Assembly (NCBI GenBank): GCA_001972305.1
Contig: BDDD01000435.1
Span: 548,581 to 612,580 of the forward strand
Length of the DNA: 64,000 nt
Source of the DNA: Cephalotus follicularis
Taxonomy: Eukaryota; Streptophyta; Magnoliopsida; Oxalidales; Cephalotaceae
Direction: 5' to 3'
A program made the position numbers and the translations under genes. The notes below the pieces were generated by a model. That model made no database searches. It saw only the letters and a program-made list of their open reading frames with translations, and had not been told where the DNA came from. Below are positions 1-11,853 of the stretch, piece after piece (position 1 is the stretch's first letter; the number at the start of each line of letters is the position of its first letter).

Positions 1-363
1 AATAACTGTAACCGAGGCGGTTATTGTAATTTTATGCACGTGAAATTGATTGGCCGTGATCTGCGGAGGAAGCTGTTTGGTAGGTATAGGGACCGCGGTT
101 TTAGGGGGAGTAGGAGCCGGAGCAGGAGTTTAAGTCCACGTCATGGTAGGAGGGATTATGATAGACGAGACAGAGATAGGGATTCTAGGGACCGCGATTA
201 TCGTGGCGATTGGAGACGGAGTGGAGACCGTCACGATAGATACGAGAGAGAGAAGGAGAGAGATGGTAGTAGGAGAAAATATGGGAGCCCGCCGCAGCGA
301 GAAGGAAGCGAGGAACGTAGAGCTAGAATTGAGCAGTGGAACAGAGAAAGGGAGGAGAATTAG
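1..363 (+). CDS. U2AF35: U2AF small subunit (U2AF35), C-terminal part, 5' truncated by window
   Basis: This is the 3' end of the gene for the small subunit of the U2 auxiliary factor, a nuclear splicing factor that recognises the AG of the 3' splice site. The frame is open from base 1, upstream of the first Met at 34. The first residues form the end of the second CCCH zinc finger (C-x5-C-x3-[12 protein letters not shown]). The conserved [18 protein letters not shown] block follows, then an Arg/Ser/Asp-rich RS domain ([10 protein letters not shown] and RD repeats), then the conserved plant tail [19 protein letters not shown]. The stop is TAG at 361-363. What is seen is about 120 aa; the first zinc finger and the U2AF-homology RRM lie upstream of the window. 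The tail ends one residue after REREE, slightly shorter than the Arabidopsis protein as I remember it. Family identity is secure. Confidence 0.93.
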   Translation, partial: NNCNRGGYCNFMHVKLIGRDLRRKLFGRYRDRGFRGSRSRSRSLSPRHGRRDYDRRDRDRDSRDRDYRGDWRRSGDRHDRYEREKERDGSRRKYGSPPQREGSEERRARIEQWNREREEN

Positions 364-3300
364 TGAGTGCAACACAATTTGGCTTCGACTTTTGCTTTGT
401 TTTAATGCCTTTTTTTAATCATATGCTAGGCTTAGGCTCATGTATTTTATTTATGCTCCTTGAAAGTCTGGTTTTAATTTAAATTGGTCTTCAAGTCAAC
501 CATAACTGAACTATTGTTTGTATTGTCAGTTTTATGTAGCATTTTAGCACTCATTAGTTGTTTCTTAGTTCGATGTCAAAGTGTTCGAGGTGCATAAGTC
601 CTGGTTTTAAAAGCTTTTCCTGATCCTCTTCATGATCATACCTAGCTATATGTACTATATCTTTTTGAGTTGAAACTCTTGTAATGTTCTTTAGGTGAAC
701 AATCTTTCATCATTTTTGTACTTCGTATGCGGTTCCACACTTCCACTGGATTTGATTTGATCTTGGATCATGACTACAAAATTTTGGAGTTCCATATTTC
801 TTTAGAGCAATTATAGGAGAAATTGGAGGCTGCCATGTTTTAATTACCACATCCCAATATTTTGAGCTTCAAAAACTGGAGATTGGCACAGTTTATTTTA
901 CTCTTCGAATTTGCCGCCAAGTTGATACAGGTCTTTTGTTTTGATCTGAATATCCCTAATGAAATCTCTCTTATATATCTATTAGCCGAGATTTTTTTCT
1001 TTTTTGGGTGGCTCTTTATATCATGTCTATAGTTTCCCCTTTTCTGTGGAGAAAAGACGTGACTCAACTTCATCAATTACTGGTGCTAAGTTTATGAATG
1101 CCCAACTTCCTGTGGGGTTGATCATTCACTCATTTGCCTTGAGCTTCTTGGAATTTTTTTTCAGTATTTAGAAAACATTCGTTTCTCTCTTATTCCTTAA
1201 TGTGGGAGTAAATCTTCACAGTAGCTCTTGTTTTAAGATTGTATAATGTAAAGTTCAATAAAATAATTACCTAAAACAATCCAAAGTTTTAAGCTAATAT
1301 CTTTCCAACATCATATAACAATTAATATTTATCCAAAGATAATTATTGGGTCTAAAATACATACAGATGACATTTTAAATAGGTAGGTTGAGAAAATTAG
1401 ATTTTGCTGGCTGTACAAAGATTATCAGGCGTATTTGTTGGAGAGAAGAACGGTTTGGTGCCAAAGCATTGTAGATAGTACTTTTTGAAGATGCGTTACT
1501 GGTTATGTTAGAAAGCAATGATTTGTTGTGATCTGGAAAGTGAGCCATGATGTATCTTGATATATTATTTGTGGTGTATAGCATAAGAGTTGAAGCTTGG
1601 TACATGTCTTCTTTTTTTCCCCTAAATCTTTAATAGATTTAGTGTTGAAGCTGGGTACATGTCTTTTTTTTTTTTCTTAAAGCTGTCATAGATTTAGTTA
1701 TTCTTTAACAAAGCTAAAAGGTTTAGCTCTCTTTTGTGTTGGGTGGCTCCATAATTCTTCAAATTACATTGGAATGGACCTTTTTCATTTGAAAATTGTT
1801 TTTGAACATTTATTCGTATTTGATACAATTAGCGGTGATTTTTTTGAATAACTTGATTGAAAGAAGGGATGTTGGATCTTGTATCTTTGTTCCATCTTTG
1901 GGTAGTTGCATGAGGTAAGCAAAACTATGAAAGTTTCTGTGCCGTTTCATGTGATGGCCCTTGTCAAGCTTTGAGTTTTTTGCCAAAGTTGCTTAAAAAA
2001 ATCTTTAGGCTTTTGCTGTTATTTACACACTTTGGATCGAAAAATGCCTTAAAACTATGTTCTTGTTTGTCTAGAGTCTGGGTGCAGGGAACCTGCGTTC
2101 TATGGTTCTGCTTGTCAGTTTTTCAAATATGATGACCCAGACTAGGGTTCCCCCGGTTTGTGTTTACTCTCATCTTTAAGCGGTACTGCATATGCTCATT
2201 CTTTTTTCTTTTCTCTTTTTTATCCCAGTTGTAGTTTGATCAGATCCCCATTTTGGTAATGCATATGCTTCATTGGGTTCTCTATTGTGTAGGATTTTGC
2301 TCATCTTAGCAATCACCTTTGTTCCATATATTTCTCGGTTTCAGTTGTAGTTTGCGTATGGTGTGCGTAAGACTAGTGGAAGGTTTGCTAGCCAATTTCC
2401 CCCCGGGGACAAGGGGACATTCCCACCGATGGGCGAATTGAATCCAATGAGTTATCTATTACCTGAAACCTGTAAATTGGCTAGATTCGGGGGAATTGAT
2501 TGGTGAAGATCATTGTATTCTGCTAGAGTTTCTTTTGGCTGTGGAGTAAAGAAGTTGTTGTAGCCAAATCACTGGCATCTGGATAGATTCGGAGGTGGAT
2601 TCCAATCTCTTAATTATGTTCTTCAAGCTCTTCGTCTTCTTCAAGATTATCTTTTGTTATACTATCTTCGGTCCCGAATAAGCTCTCCGTACCAGACAGA
2701 AGATTAGCAATGAAATAAATCATCCTTCCACATAGCTTGTTTTATTCTCTCTGGACTTTCATCTGAGTCATTGTCTGTATTCAGCTCTGGTATCAATTAA
2801 TGCAGGGACAATGTCTCCGTTACATTCAATATTTTCTCCTGAGAAGCCATAGGTGTGGTTTTACTTCATTTTGCCATGGAAACTTGAGTTTCTAGAAGGT
2901 AAACAGAAAGGTTAAAGCTGGATATTTGTGTACTAAAAAAATTTAAACTTGGCATTTGATTAAGTCAGAATACCAATTTAATTTAAAACTAGTAGTTAGG
3001 TACACAAATGTAGAAAAGTTAAGGAAGATTATTTTGTGATTTTTAAAGTTTTGTTTAAAAGTACAAAAGGGTTGTTCAAGTCATAAAAACTTTGGTTAAT
3101 CTTACAAAAGGGTTGTTCTATTCATAAAAACTTTGGTTCTTTAACGTCACCGTTGGTGCGAGGAATTAATTTATGGGGAATTAAATGTAATATAATGAAA
3201 TGATCATTTTTATTTTTTTATTTGGTAACAGTTATGAGAATTGAACAATCCATTTTATTTTACTGTTAGATATGATCAAATTGGTATAGAAATAGATGAG

Positions 3301-4833
3301 AATAAAATGGTTGATTTTCCAAATTAATTTTTGTCATCAAATAATAAAATTAATTTTTTAGTTATATAATTTAATATTTTTACTAGTATAATATCTATTT
3401 TGATTATTTAGCATAATAATTACCTGTCATATTTATGTATATGTATAAAATAAAGAGAGAGGGTATTTTTGTAAAATTTATTATTATCTATTCTATTCTA
3501 CTCATTCATCTTTACATATTCATTCTCATTCATTCTTACACTTGATTCTATCTCACTATTTATTGATGCAGAAAATTATTCCTCAACAGTCCTCCGGCGT
3601 GCGGATGGTTTATTTGTTGGGGAAGAGACGACGATGCTCTGAAGAGTGTTCTGCGGTGGTCTGCTTCCTGCTTTCTCTGGTCTTCTCTGCATACACAGTG
3701 AACAAACCGTCGAAATTTTACTCCCGGGAACCCTCTGATGCTAAAGTCAGTGTTTAACAGAGAAAAAGAATGTATGAGAGAAACTGATCAACCTTGGTAT
3801 ATTCTGTGTATGTAGTATTCATAGTCTTCCTGGTTGTAATTGCTTGCATCATGGTGGAGTTATTGGTCCATAGAAAACTGCCTGATTTACAAGGGCGTTT
3901 CTTTATCTCTCTCAATTAGTTATCCCATAATGAAGAGAATATCTCCCTCATTATGACCATGATCTGGGTATTTAATCCGTACTCATTGGTTTTCAGGACA
4001 CTTGTCAGCATCTCCATAAGATGCAGATTTTTTTCATATCACTATTCAAAATGTGGTACCAAACAAAATAAAAAGAATAACTAGTAATCTATTGTATTTT
4101 ATTTTCACTCATTCCACCATAGTAAACGTGACCTAAGTCTCAAGTTTAAGTTTTCTCATACCTTGTTATGGTCACTTTCACATAGGTTTACTCTAATAAC
4201 ATTGGTATGTGATATAAACTCAAAATTTTCAATATTAAACCCTATTCTTTTGTCAATAAAGTGCTTGCGGTGAGGGACATTAATGTGAAAAAATGATTTG
4301 TCCGATCAACAAAAATCAAGAACATTATGTGAACAACCTAGCTTCATACGTAATGCACATGCCCAGGTCACGAGTTACGACATATTTAAAGTGGGCTAAT
4401 TTCGAGCTGTCTAATTTGAAGATATGCGTGTCCAGTCCACTGTCCGTTTTCCACTAGATATCGGTGACCAATTTAAAAGTGGCCCTCCTTTGGTTGTTAA
4501 GTGGTCCTTTGGGGGGTTTGTATTTTTGGCAAAAAGGTTTTTCAAAGAATTTGTGTGAAAATAACTGTGTTTGGATGATAACATTAATAAGTGTTTTTTC
4601 AACTAAATATATATATAAAAAAAGTATTTGATAATCTAAATGTTATATTATATGTGTCATTGAGACATTCTAGGGAAAATGTAAGGGTATTTGAAAAAAA
4701 AACAAAAACATTACTAAAAGTTCAAAAAGTTTGAAAACAAAGTTTTTCAATTTTTGCAAAAACTTTTCCAAAACCTTAACATTACAACCCCTTGGATCAT
4801 TTTCTTAGTAATCACTTAAATACAAACATGTTT
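364..4833. other. U2AF35 3' UTR/downstream intergenic DNA, no gene recognised
   Basis: T-rich and AT-rich sequence with only short, family-less open frames. The first part must hold the U2AF35 3' UTR; I cannot place its end. The last 350 bases before the retrotransposon (about 4480-4800) contain TTTGGATGATAAC-like and poly-A/T stretches resembling small non-autonomous DNA elements, without a defined terminal repeat. Confidence 0.5.
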
Positions 4834-4838
4834 GGTTC
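4834..4838. repeat. Target-site duplication of E1 (left copy)
   Basis: GGTTC directly abuts the left LTR. The same five bases follow the right LTR at 19088-19092. A perfect 5-bp duplication is what an LTR-element integrase produces, and it fixes the element ends. Confidence 0.93.
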
Positions 4839-5843
4839 TGTTGATACAGAAATCCTTCTCTCAACAGTATCCTACGTGGAGGACTTTTATTTGTTAAGAG
4901 AAACGCTAGCCAAAGGATGCCTGGAGGAAGAAGGTTGATCTCGGACACCTGCACAAGGTAACAACAATGGTGGGAGTCCAGGAGGTTGTTCTCCCGGGGA
5001 CACTCCGACGCTCAAGTTAGTCAAGTGCAGATGAAATAATGCTCTCTTGAATGTAAAAATTGCTGACCTTTGTTCAGTATGTTGAACTCGTATTTATAGT
5101 GGTGTTGGGTAACTATTATAGCGTGAAAATCGGATGTGATGGCTGTCCCCTAAGGAAATTCCGAGGATCTCGGGATTTCCCTTATCTCCACCTGATTTTT
5201 CTCTTCTTTCCTTTATCACCTCCTTAATTATCTCGTTTCATTTGTTGAAGTTGATCAGGATTCAATCTTCTTGTTTGGATAAGTAAAAATCCCAACTAAT
5301 CTGCAGAAACTGATCCCCTTATCCCGTAGATAAGGTTGAGGTCCTCCGCTTGTAAGACTGTTGAAGGTACTGATTATAAAACTGCAGCTGAGGTCATGGT
5401 CTTCATTAGTCCGAGGACAAAGGTTGTTTGGATACGTCCGAGGAGGAGCTTGATAGTTTCTGTGTAGTGAATGCCTCTTGTTCCGTGTCTGGTAGGTCCT
5501 CCGGGCCGAGGGAGTCCTCGGCCCTTACACCTTGGATGTAGTCTTCTTCTTCCACGGATATGCTCTAGGAATGGATGACCTGTTGTGTGGCCGAGGGTAT
5601 CCTCGGCTGGGTTGCTTCAAATGGTGTCCTCGGACCTGGATCCGAGGAGAATAATGTTTGTACTGGCATCACTGGGTGTGTCCTCGGCACTTATGCTGAG
5701 GAAAAGTCCTCCTTATGTCACTGTTTTGTTGGTGAACAGGCTTCCTCTGCCTTTAATTCATCAATCCTTGTCATTTGGACATCTGGAAGCTCTCGGATGA
5801 GGACACGTGTTGCTTTTGATTTAACATAATTTTTCCCACATCA
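4839..5843 (-). repeat. E1 3' LTR
   Basis: 1005 bp, differing from 18083-19087 at 17 positions. In element orientation it runs TGATGTGGG to CTGTATCAACA. It contains TATTTATA (minus-strand TATAAATA), which marks the U3/R promoter, and a cluster of short hairpins on a CCGAGG/CCTCGG core in U3 (5503-5702). Confidence 0.95.
5503..5702. repeat. Cluster of four CCTCGG/CCGAGG hairpins in E1 U3
   Basis: Four short inverted repeats lie within 200 bp. 5503-5524 has 9-bp arms GGGCCGAGG/CCTCGGCCC around GAGT. 5590-5607 has 7-bp arms GCCGAGG/CCTCGGC around GTAT. 5627-5648 has 8-bp arms TCCTCGGA/TCCGAGGA around CCTGGA. 5681-5702 has 8-bp arms with one mismatch here; these are perfect in the other LTR. All use the same hexamer core. 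Function unknown. Confidence 0.8.
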
Positions 5844-5860
5844 TATGCCCCCCTGGTCCT
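5844..5860 (-). other. E1 polypurine tract
   Basis: On the minus strand the bases abutting the 3' LTR read AGGACCAGGGGGGCATA, the purine-rich primer for plus-strand DNA synthesis. E2 has the same tract at 62169-62185, which supports one family. Confidence 0.85.
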
Positions 5861-6246
5861 TGTTCTCTGACCTTGGTCAGAAGAGAAGGAGCAGAGTTGA
5901 GAGCCGTGGCCCAGGCAATACACCTTTGCAAAGCTTGCTATTAATCCTCTTCTTATGTACCAGCCGAGAACAAAGACTTGTATTATTTTTTGAAGAATGT
6001 TGGAATGTTGAATGTGTCTTGGTAGAGGATCAAAACTGCCCCCTTGTCTTCTCATGTCCCATCCGTTGGTCCTCGTGCTATGAACCCACCTTATTGCAAT
6101 TAAATAACGTATTAAGCACACTTAACACATGGCATGAGCAGAGCGTTTCCCGCCTCTGCCGCTTCGTTTCCCGCGCTTGGACTGTCGATTGGTTTCTCAG
6201 CCATTGGATCCCTTGCTAGGTGGAGGGCCAGGATTAGAAGCAGGAC

Positions 6247-6255
6247 CTATAAAAG
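6247..6255 (+). promoter_or_regulatory. TATA box of the E1 antisense gene
   Basis: CTATAAAAG lies about 230 bp upstream of the ATG at 6482. The matching region of E2 has the same TATAAAAG 190 bp upstream of its antisense ATG. Conservation in place and orientation suggests a dedicated promoter separate from the LTR. Confidence 0.6.
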
Positions 6256-6481
6256 AAACCCTAAATCACCTATCCATTCTTTTACGCCTTCTTGCTTTTT
6301 ACTAATACCTGTGAGTTCTTGAGATTTACAAATTCTCTCGTGCCTTCAACCTCAAATCTTCGTCTTCAACCCATCTTCATCCAAGTTTCTGAGTAAGTTA
6401 ACGGTTCTTTTACTGTTCTAAAACTGGTTCTTGTGTTTCCTCCTTACTCTTTCTTCATCTTCTTAGTTTACCTTGACCTAA

Positions 6482-8897
6482 ATGGCCAGAACCAAACGTA
6501 TGGCTAGGATTTCTCCTCCCTTGGAGGTTGAGCCCCTGGCTATGGTGATCCCCCATGTTGAGAGTCCTCCTGCTAAGAGTCCTTCTGCTGAAAGTCCCCT
6601 CCCATCTGAGGGTAGCTTGGGGGCTGCTGTGGGTGAACCTGTCGTTCCCGATACTGAGGCTGACTCCTCTGCCCCTGATGGCTTTGGTGTCAGTCAGCGC
6701 TCTCTCTCAGCAGGACGTGGTTGAACTAACCACCAAGTTCAATTTCCCCTCTGGGTTGAGATTCTGTCTCCCCAAGGATCCTCGGACGGTCACCAAGAGT
6801 AAAAAGGGCCTCTTCATTGTCTTCGAGGGGGCTCTCACTCATGGACTGAGGATCCCTGTTCCTACCTTTGCTTTGTCGATCTTGGAGACATTCAAGGTCC
6901 ACCCTTCTCTTCTTCAACCCCAGTCATGGAGTTTTATAATAGGTTTTCTCGTTAGATGTCAAGAGTCCGAGGTGACCGCCACAGTGGGGTTGTTCAAACA
7001 ATTCCATGTCATCTCGTCCTTGCCAGGGAAGCGTGGCTCCTTATTTAAGTCACGTCCTGGCATTGCAAAAATCCTCACCAAACCAACCCAATCCATTAAA
7101 CACTGGAGGACGAAGTATTTCCTCATCAAAAACTTCGAGGGGTTCATCTCCCCCGTGTGGTGTGATTCCTTGGACACCACACGTCTTAATAAGAGGCCCA
7201 CTTTGACCGCAGCCGAGGACCTGGACCTCCATAAGCTCATCCACTTGGAGCCCGAGGAGGTGAACTCCGTGATCGCCGATGAGCGTCTGGTCCGGGCTGG
7301 ACTAAGTGTGGCTCCAAGCCAAGGGTCACACTTGGCCGAGGTCGAGGAAGCCTCAGGGGACGAAGGGTCCCCTGCCCAATCCCTCCCCCAAGAGATGGGG
7401 GAAAACTGTATAAAGCTTTCGTCTCCTCCGTCCTTTTTGTCTTCATTTTTATAATCTTATAGTTGAATTTTAAGTTACTAACTTTATTGATCTCTGCTTG
7501 CACAGCTATGTCTTCTCGGCGAGGGTTCAATACTTTGTTCTCTGCATGCAAGGGCTCTAAGTCCTCCTCTGATGCTGCAGCAGAAAAACAAAAGGCTGCC
7601 GAGGCAGATGCCAGACTGAAGGCTGCCGTGGAAGCGGCCAGACGAAAGGTGGCCGAGGAGGCAGCTAAGAAAAAGGCTGCAGAGGGGGCCAAACAAAGGG
7701 CCAAGGATGCCTTGGTTGGGGCTAAACAACTGAAGAAGACAGGGGTTACTTCCAAAGGGAAGGGCTCCAAGCGCCCAGTCAGTGGGCGTACCTCTGACGG
7801 TCCTCCAAACAAAAGGGGGAGACTTATCACTGAGTCCGAGCTGGACTCCATCCTTGGATGAACTGAAGACGTCCCCATCATCCTGCCCCCCTCTCGGGAC
7901 GTGGAGAGGATGATCAAAGAGCTAGAGGGAGTTGGGATGGGCTCCTCTAGCTTAAATACTCAAGGGTTGCCTTTTGCCCTTAGCTCGCTCTGTCTCTTCC
8001 CGGACGAGCTGAAGGAAAAGGAGGAATGGTCCAGCAAGGACCGTGTACATAATTGTCTGCGAAGCCAGTTTGAGGTAAATGAAGATCCTCTGACCGTATA
8101 GTTTGCACTTCTGTTTTCTGTTCTAACTTTCTTTTTCTCTGCAGGCTTTGAATAACAACCACCTCTTGGTTGAAAATTACTCAATCATTTTGGAGAGGAA
8201 CGAAAAGATGAGGTAGGAAATGATGGAGGAGAAGGAGACTTCTCGGAACGCCAAGGCTCAATTGGAGGAGGTCCTCAAGGCTCAAGAGACTACTATTGAG
8301 GAGAGGAACAGGGCCGTTCTGGAGAAGGACCAAGCCCAAAAAGAGCTTGCTAAAGCTCAATATCTGTTCAAGTCCCTGCAGAAGCAAAATGAGGAGACCT
8401 TGAGGAGGTACGAGGAGGCCATGAAGAGGAGTGAGGAGGAAAAGGCTAAGGCTGTGAAGGATGCCCTTGATGAGTTTAGGTCCTCGGACGAATTCCTTAG
8501 CTTGATGGAAGCCTCCGTAGAGGACTTCAAGGCTTCTGATGCCTTTGGCGAGGAGATCGTCAAGGAATCTGCTGAGAACTATCGCCGAGGGTTCTACACT
8601 TGCAAGAATTGGGTCCAGGCTTTGCACCCAGAGGTTCCCCTGGACGAGGTCGCCTTTTGCTCGGCTGCCCAGGCCTTCGATTTTTATCCAGACGGATACG
8701 AGGCTGAGGAAGAGAGAGCCGAGGAGGCCTTGGCAAGGAACACTGGGAAAGAAGTTGGTGAAGTGGATCCAGAAGCTGAGCTTGGGCCCAAGGATCCTGC
8801 CTCAGAGACTACTACTCCTCTTCCTCCTCAAACTGGGCCTTTTGTGCCTCCTCCTCCTGAGGATGACACCTCCGCCGATCCTCCTGCCTTAGCTTAG
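6482..8897 (+). pseudogene. Antisense gene of E1 (gypsy-type Transposase_28-like/coiled-coil protein), broken
   Basis: Opposite strand to gag-pol, between pol and the 3' LTR. Modelled on the intact E2 copy, it has three exons: 6482-7407, 7506-8074 and 8145-8897. Introns start GTATAAAG and GTAAATG and end TTGCACAG and CTCTGCAG. Exon 1 encodes the domain known as putative gypsy-type transposon (Pfam Transposase_28; blocks KDPRTVTKSKKGLF, LLQPQSWSFIIGF, KYFLIKNFEGF). Exon 2 is Ala/Lys-rich. Exon 3 is a coiled coil followed by YRRGFYTCKNW and AFDFYPDG. Three lesions are visible: a 1-nt frameshift near 6690-6705, an in-frame TGA at 7859-7861, and TAG at 8214-8216. The biochemical function is unknown. 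The family is recurrent in Tat-lineage elements. Confidence 0.85.
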
Positions 8898-9427
8898 CTT
8901 TATCTTTTCTTTCTTGTAATGATCTTTTTTCTTTTCTGTACTTGTAATCTTTGATACATGAATGGAAAGAAGTTTTTGCATCCTGTGCTGTCTTTACTTT
9001 TTTGCATTGTGGACTTGTGTTTACATTTAGTATATACGCTTACAACCCTCTTGAGGATTTTACCACTTGGGACCTCTGACTTCTCGTAGAAGCAGACACT
9101 CCTCCAAAAGAACTTCAAGTAACTTGGAAAACATTAATAGCGAACCTCATGTAATCACTTCCATGCATTAATAAAAGAACTTTCTTCATTCTCTAACCTT
9201 GACTTAAATCCTTGTTGTAGTGGCTAACCTCTGCGTTCTCGTAATTATTAATAATTCCCTTAGGAATTGTCTTCAAGGTGACCTCTGACTTCCCAAGCAC
9301 TTGACACAAATACAAGTAAAAGGAGCTCTAACTTCTCAGACCTCATCTTCTATTGGCCTCTTATATCCTTTACCTTTGAAAACATATATATATTGATGAT
9401 TCCCTTAGGAATTTTATTCTTGTTGTG
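8898..9427. other. E1 spacer between antisense gene and nested insertion
   Basis: AT-rich non-coding sequence. It aligns only loosely with 58980-59110 of E2. It probably holds the 3' end of the antisense transcript; I see no further gene. Confidence 0.6.
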
Positions 9428-11848
9428 TGTCACGCCCCGAATCGTGGGATGGGCCCCGCGATTCGACACGTGGCAATCCGTACAATCATAAAAATTTAGA
9501 ACTTAATATAAATCATAATCAAAATCAAAATCAAAATCCTTTATTTATTGTGTGGATTACAGACCCAGTTCAAATCAAATAAATTACATCATCATGAACC
9601 AGAATAAAATAAAATAAAATAAATACATAATTTATTTCTGCAATTGCGTCCATGGAAGCGTACTGTCGAGGAGGAGAACTTACTGTACTTTTTATCCTTG
9701 CCGCTGCTGCGATGTGCCTCCGCTACCTGTACCTATACCTGGCCCATTCAAGAGAATGGGTCAGCAACCCTGAGGGTTGTGTAGGTCACCCCATACACGG
9801 GCACATACCAGAGGAACAAGCAAGCACAAGCAGAGGAGAAAATAATATAAATATGCAATCACAATCAAAATATAATCATCATCATGCCTTTATCCTCGGA
9901 CTACTCTACTCGAATCATACATAAAAATCATGCAGGCGTAACATTCAAATACTGGCGCCAACACATCTTCGTCTTCCCTCCTCCCAAGGCCATGGCGCTT
10001 AACACCGCACACTTAAGACGCGCGCCAGTGGACGAGGATGACCACAGCACCTTGTCCTCGAAAGTTTGGCGTTATTACTAAGGACCAGCTTCGTGAGTGC
10101 AGGTAGACCATGGCGCTCTGCTATGGCGCAACCTCGGGCAGAGCAGAGGAGAGTGCAAGACGTCTTCGTGGGGAGCTCGAGCCCAGTTCCATGCGTGGGA
10201 CGCATGGACCTGCTTCCTCGGACGCCTGGGACTAACGCGTCCTCGGCAGCGTCTTCGGAGACATACTGGCTCATCTCTAGCGTCATGGCAGAGAGTGCTA
10301 CACATGGCAGAGGACAAGGACGTCCTCTGCGCATGGTGTTCTCAGCATCTCGAATCCTCTGCTCCTATGCTCGCTCGATGGCACCTCAGCAGGTCACCTC
10401 GGAGCCTTGGGTCCACAGGCATGAGCCCATGGTCTTGCAAAGGACGGGAAGCATGCAGAGGACAATGGCGTCCTCTGCACATGCGCTGGTGCGTACGGCA
10501 TGGCACCTCGGCAATGTCTCCTTGGACAAGCATGCTTGGTAGTTGGTGCACGGCACTATGGCTCCTCAATAATTGGTGCTCGACTCCTCGGCACCTTAGG
10601 AGCAGGCATCTCGGACGCTCGATAGTTGGATGATCAACACCTCACTTCCACCACTACGCCTCCTTAGCCATTGCATAAAATGTCAGTGGTTGGGTGTCAA
10701 CATTGCATGTTGAGCATGCAATACTGGGCAGTGCACGGAGTCACTGTAAATTGACACCTTCAATGGCACTTCGGTGCTTATCAGTGGCATGCCATGGATG
10801 GGTCCTCCGTTTCATGGCAGAGGAAGCTACGGTTGGCGCCCTTGCAGAGGAGAGTTACAATGGCTCCTCGGATGCTTACCACCTCAGCATCTCGGCCCAT
10901 CATTTCCAGCGTGGGCAGAAAGGTTTAGGTGTGGTAGGGGAGCATGGCTAGTAACACTCAACCTTCCTCTCCTCTCCTCTGCATATTGCATCCTTCGAAC
11001 ACTTATTTGTGCAACAGTAGCTCGCTAAATGGCAAGAAGGGAAAGCTACACGCAAGGCATAATTACAACTAAAAGATGCTTGAAGGGATTAGCCTATGTA
11101 TATATACCTGGTCTTACTACTGCTACACCCTTATAACACAATCTCATATTAATAACATCAAGAACAACAAGCAGATAGTAAAATACAGAGAAGGCAACAT
11201 AACAATCCACACACACAATATGCTGGTAGGCACCCAGGTATAGAGTAACCTACTTGGAGATGGTTGGAAACAGAGATCGTCCTCTTGCTCCCCAATCCCT
11301 GGACTTCCTTCCTTGCCAAGGGCTACCACACTCCAAGTTGTCTCTTGCTTTATTTCCTTACTTTCCAGGGGACGGCACACTCCTTCAGCAAATATATATA
11401 TGTGTGGGCAGGGACCCTTCTTCTTGGCTTCTTCCTCCTTTTTCCCCAACAGCAGGTCCCCACTCTCCACTTTCTTCACTCTCACGAAAATTCAAGAACC
11501 AGTGAAAATGAAGAATGCCAAAGCTTATTCCAGGGCTGTCTTGGTCCATATATATATGCATCAAAAGAAGAGTCTGGAATTCTCAAGAAATTCCTAAGGA
11601 ATGCAGGCCATCTTCTGGGCTTGGGCTTGGATTGGGCTGCCCTCTTTAATAATCCTTTCCTTATTAAATTTTAAGTCCAATACTTTGCACCATATAATCT
11701 TGGCCCAATAATTCTTAAGCCCAAAGTCATAATTTATACTCCATTAAGACCCAACGAAAATACATCATAAATTCGGGTCCAGCCCAAAAAGTGGGAAAAT
11801 AATTACAAGGCCCAATAATAATATTTTATAATATTTAGGGCTCTTACA
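9428..11848. mobile_element. E3: LTR-type insertion nested in E1 (probable solo LTR, 2421 bp)
   Basis: The insertion starts TGTCACGCC, ends CTCTTACA, and is flanked by a perfect 5-bp duplication TTGTG (9423-9427 and 11849-11853). Removing it restores ATTCTTGTTGTGACCTCGG, which matches the uninterrupted E2 sequence around 58930-58955. TG...CA ends with a 5-bp duplication indicate integrase-mediated insertion. I see no internal direct repeat, PBS or recognisable protein domain, so a solo LTR fits best. The middle part (about 9950-10900) is GC-rich and gives overlapping open frames on both strands that match nothing I know. A non-autonomous element with unrecognised short LTRs is the alternative. 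Confidence 0.75.
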
Positions 11849-11853
11849 TTGTG

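Noticed and set aside
3542-3757. 71-codon open frame in the U2AF35 downstream region
   Set aside because: No recognisable domain; the flank GATGCAGAAAATTATTCCTCAACAGT hints at an old LTR-like fragment at most, too weak to annotate.
9999-10633. Several overlapping open frames on both strands in GC-rich DNA
   Set aside because: They overlap each other on both strands inside the nested insertion E3, carry no known domain, and reflect high GC.
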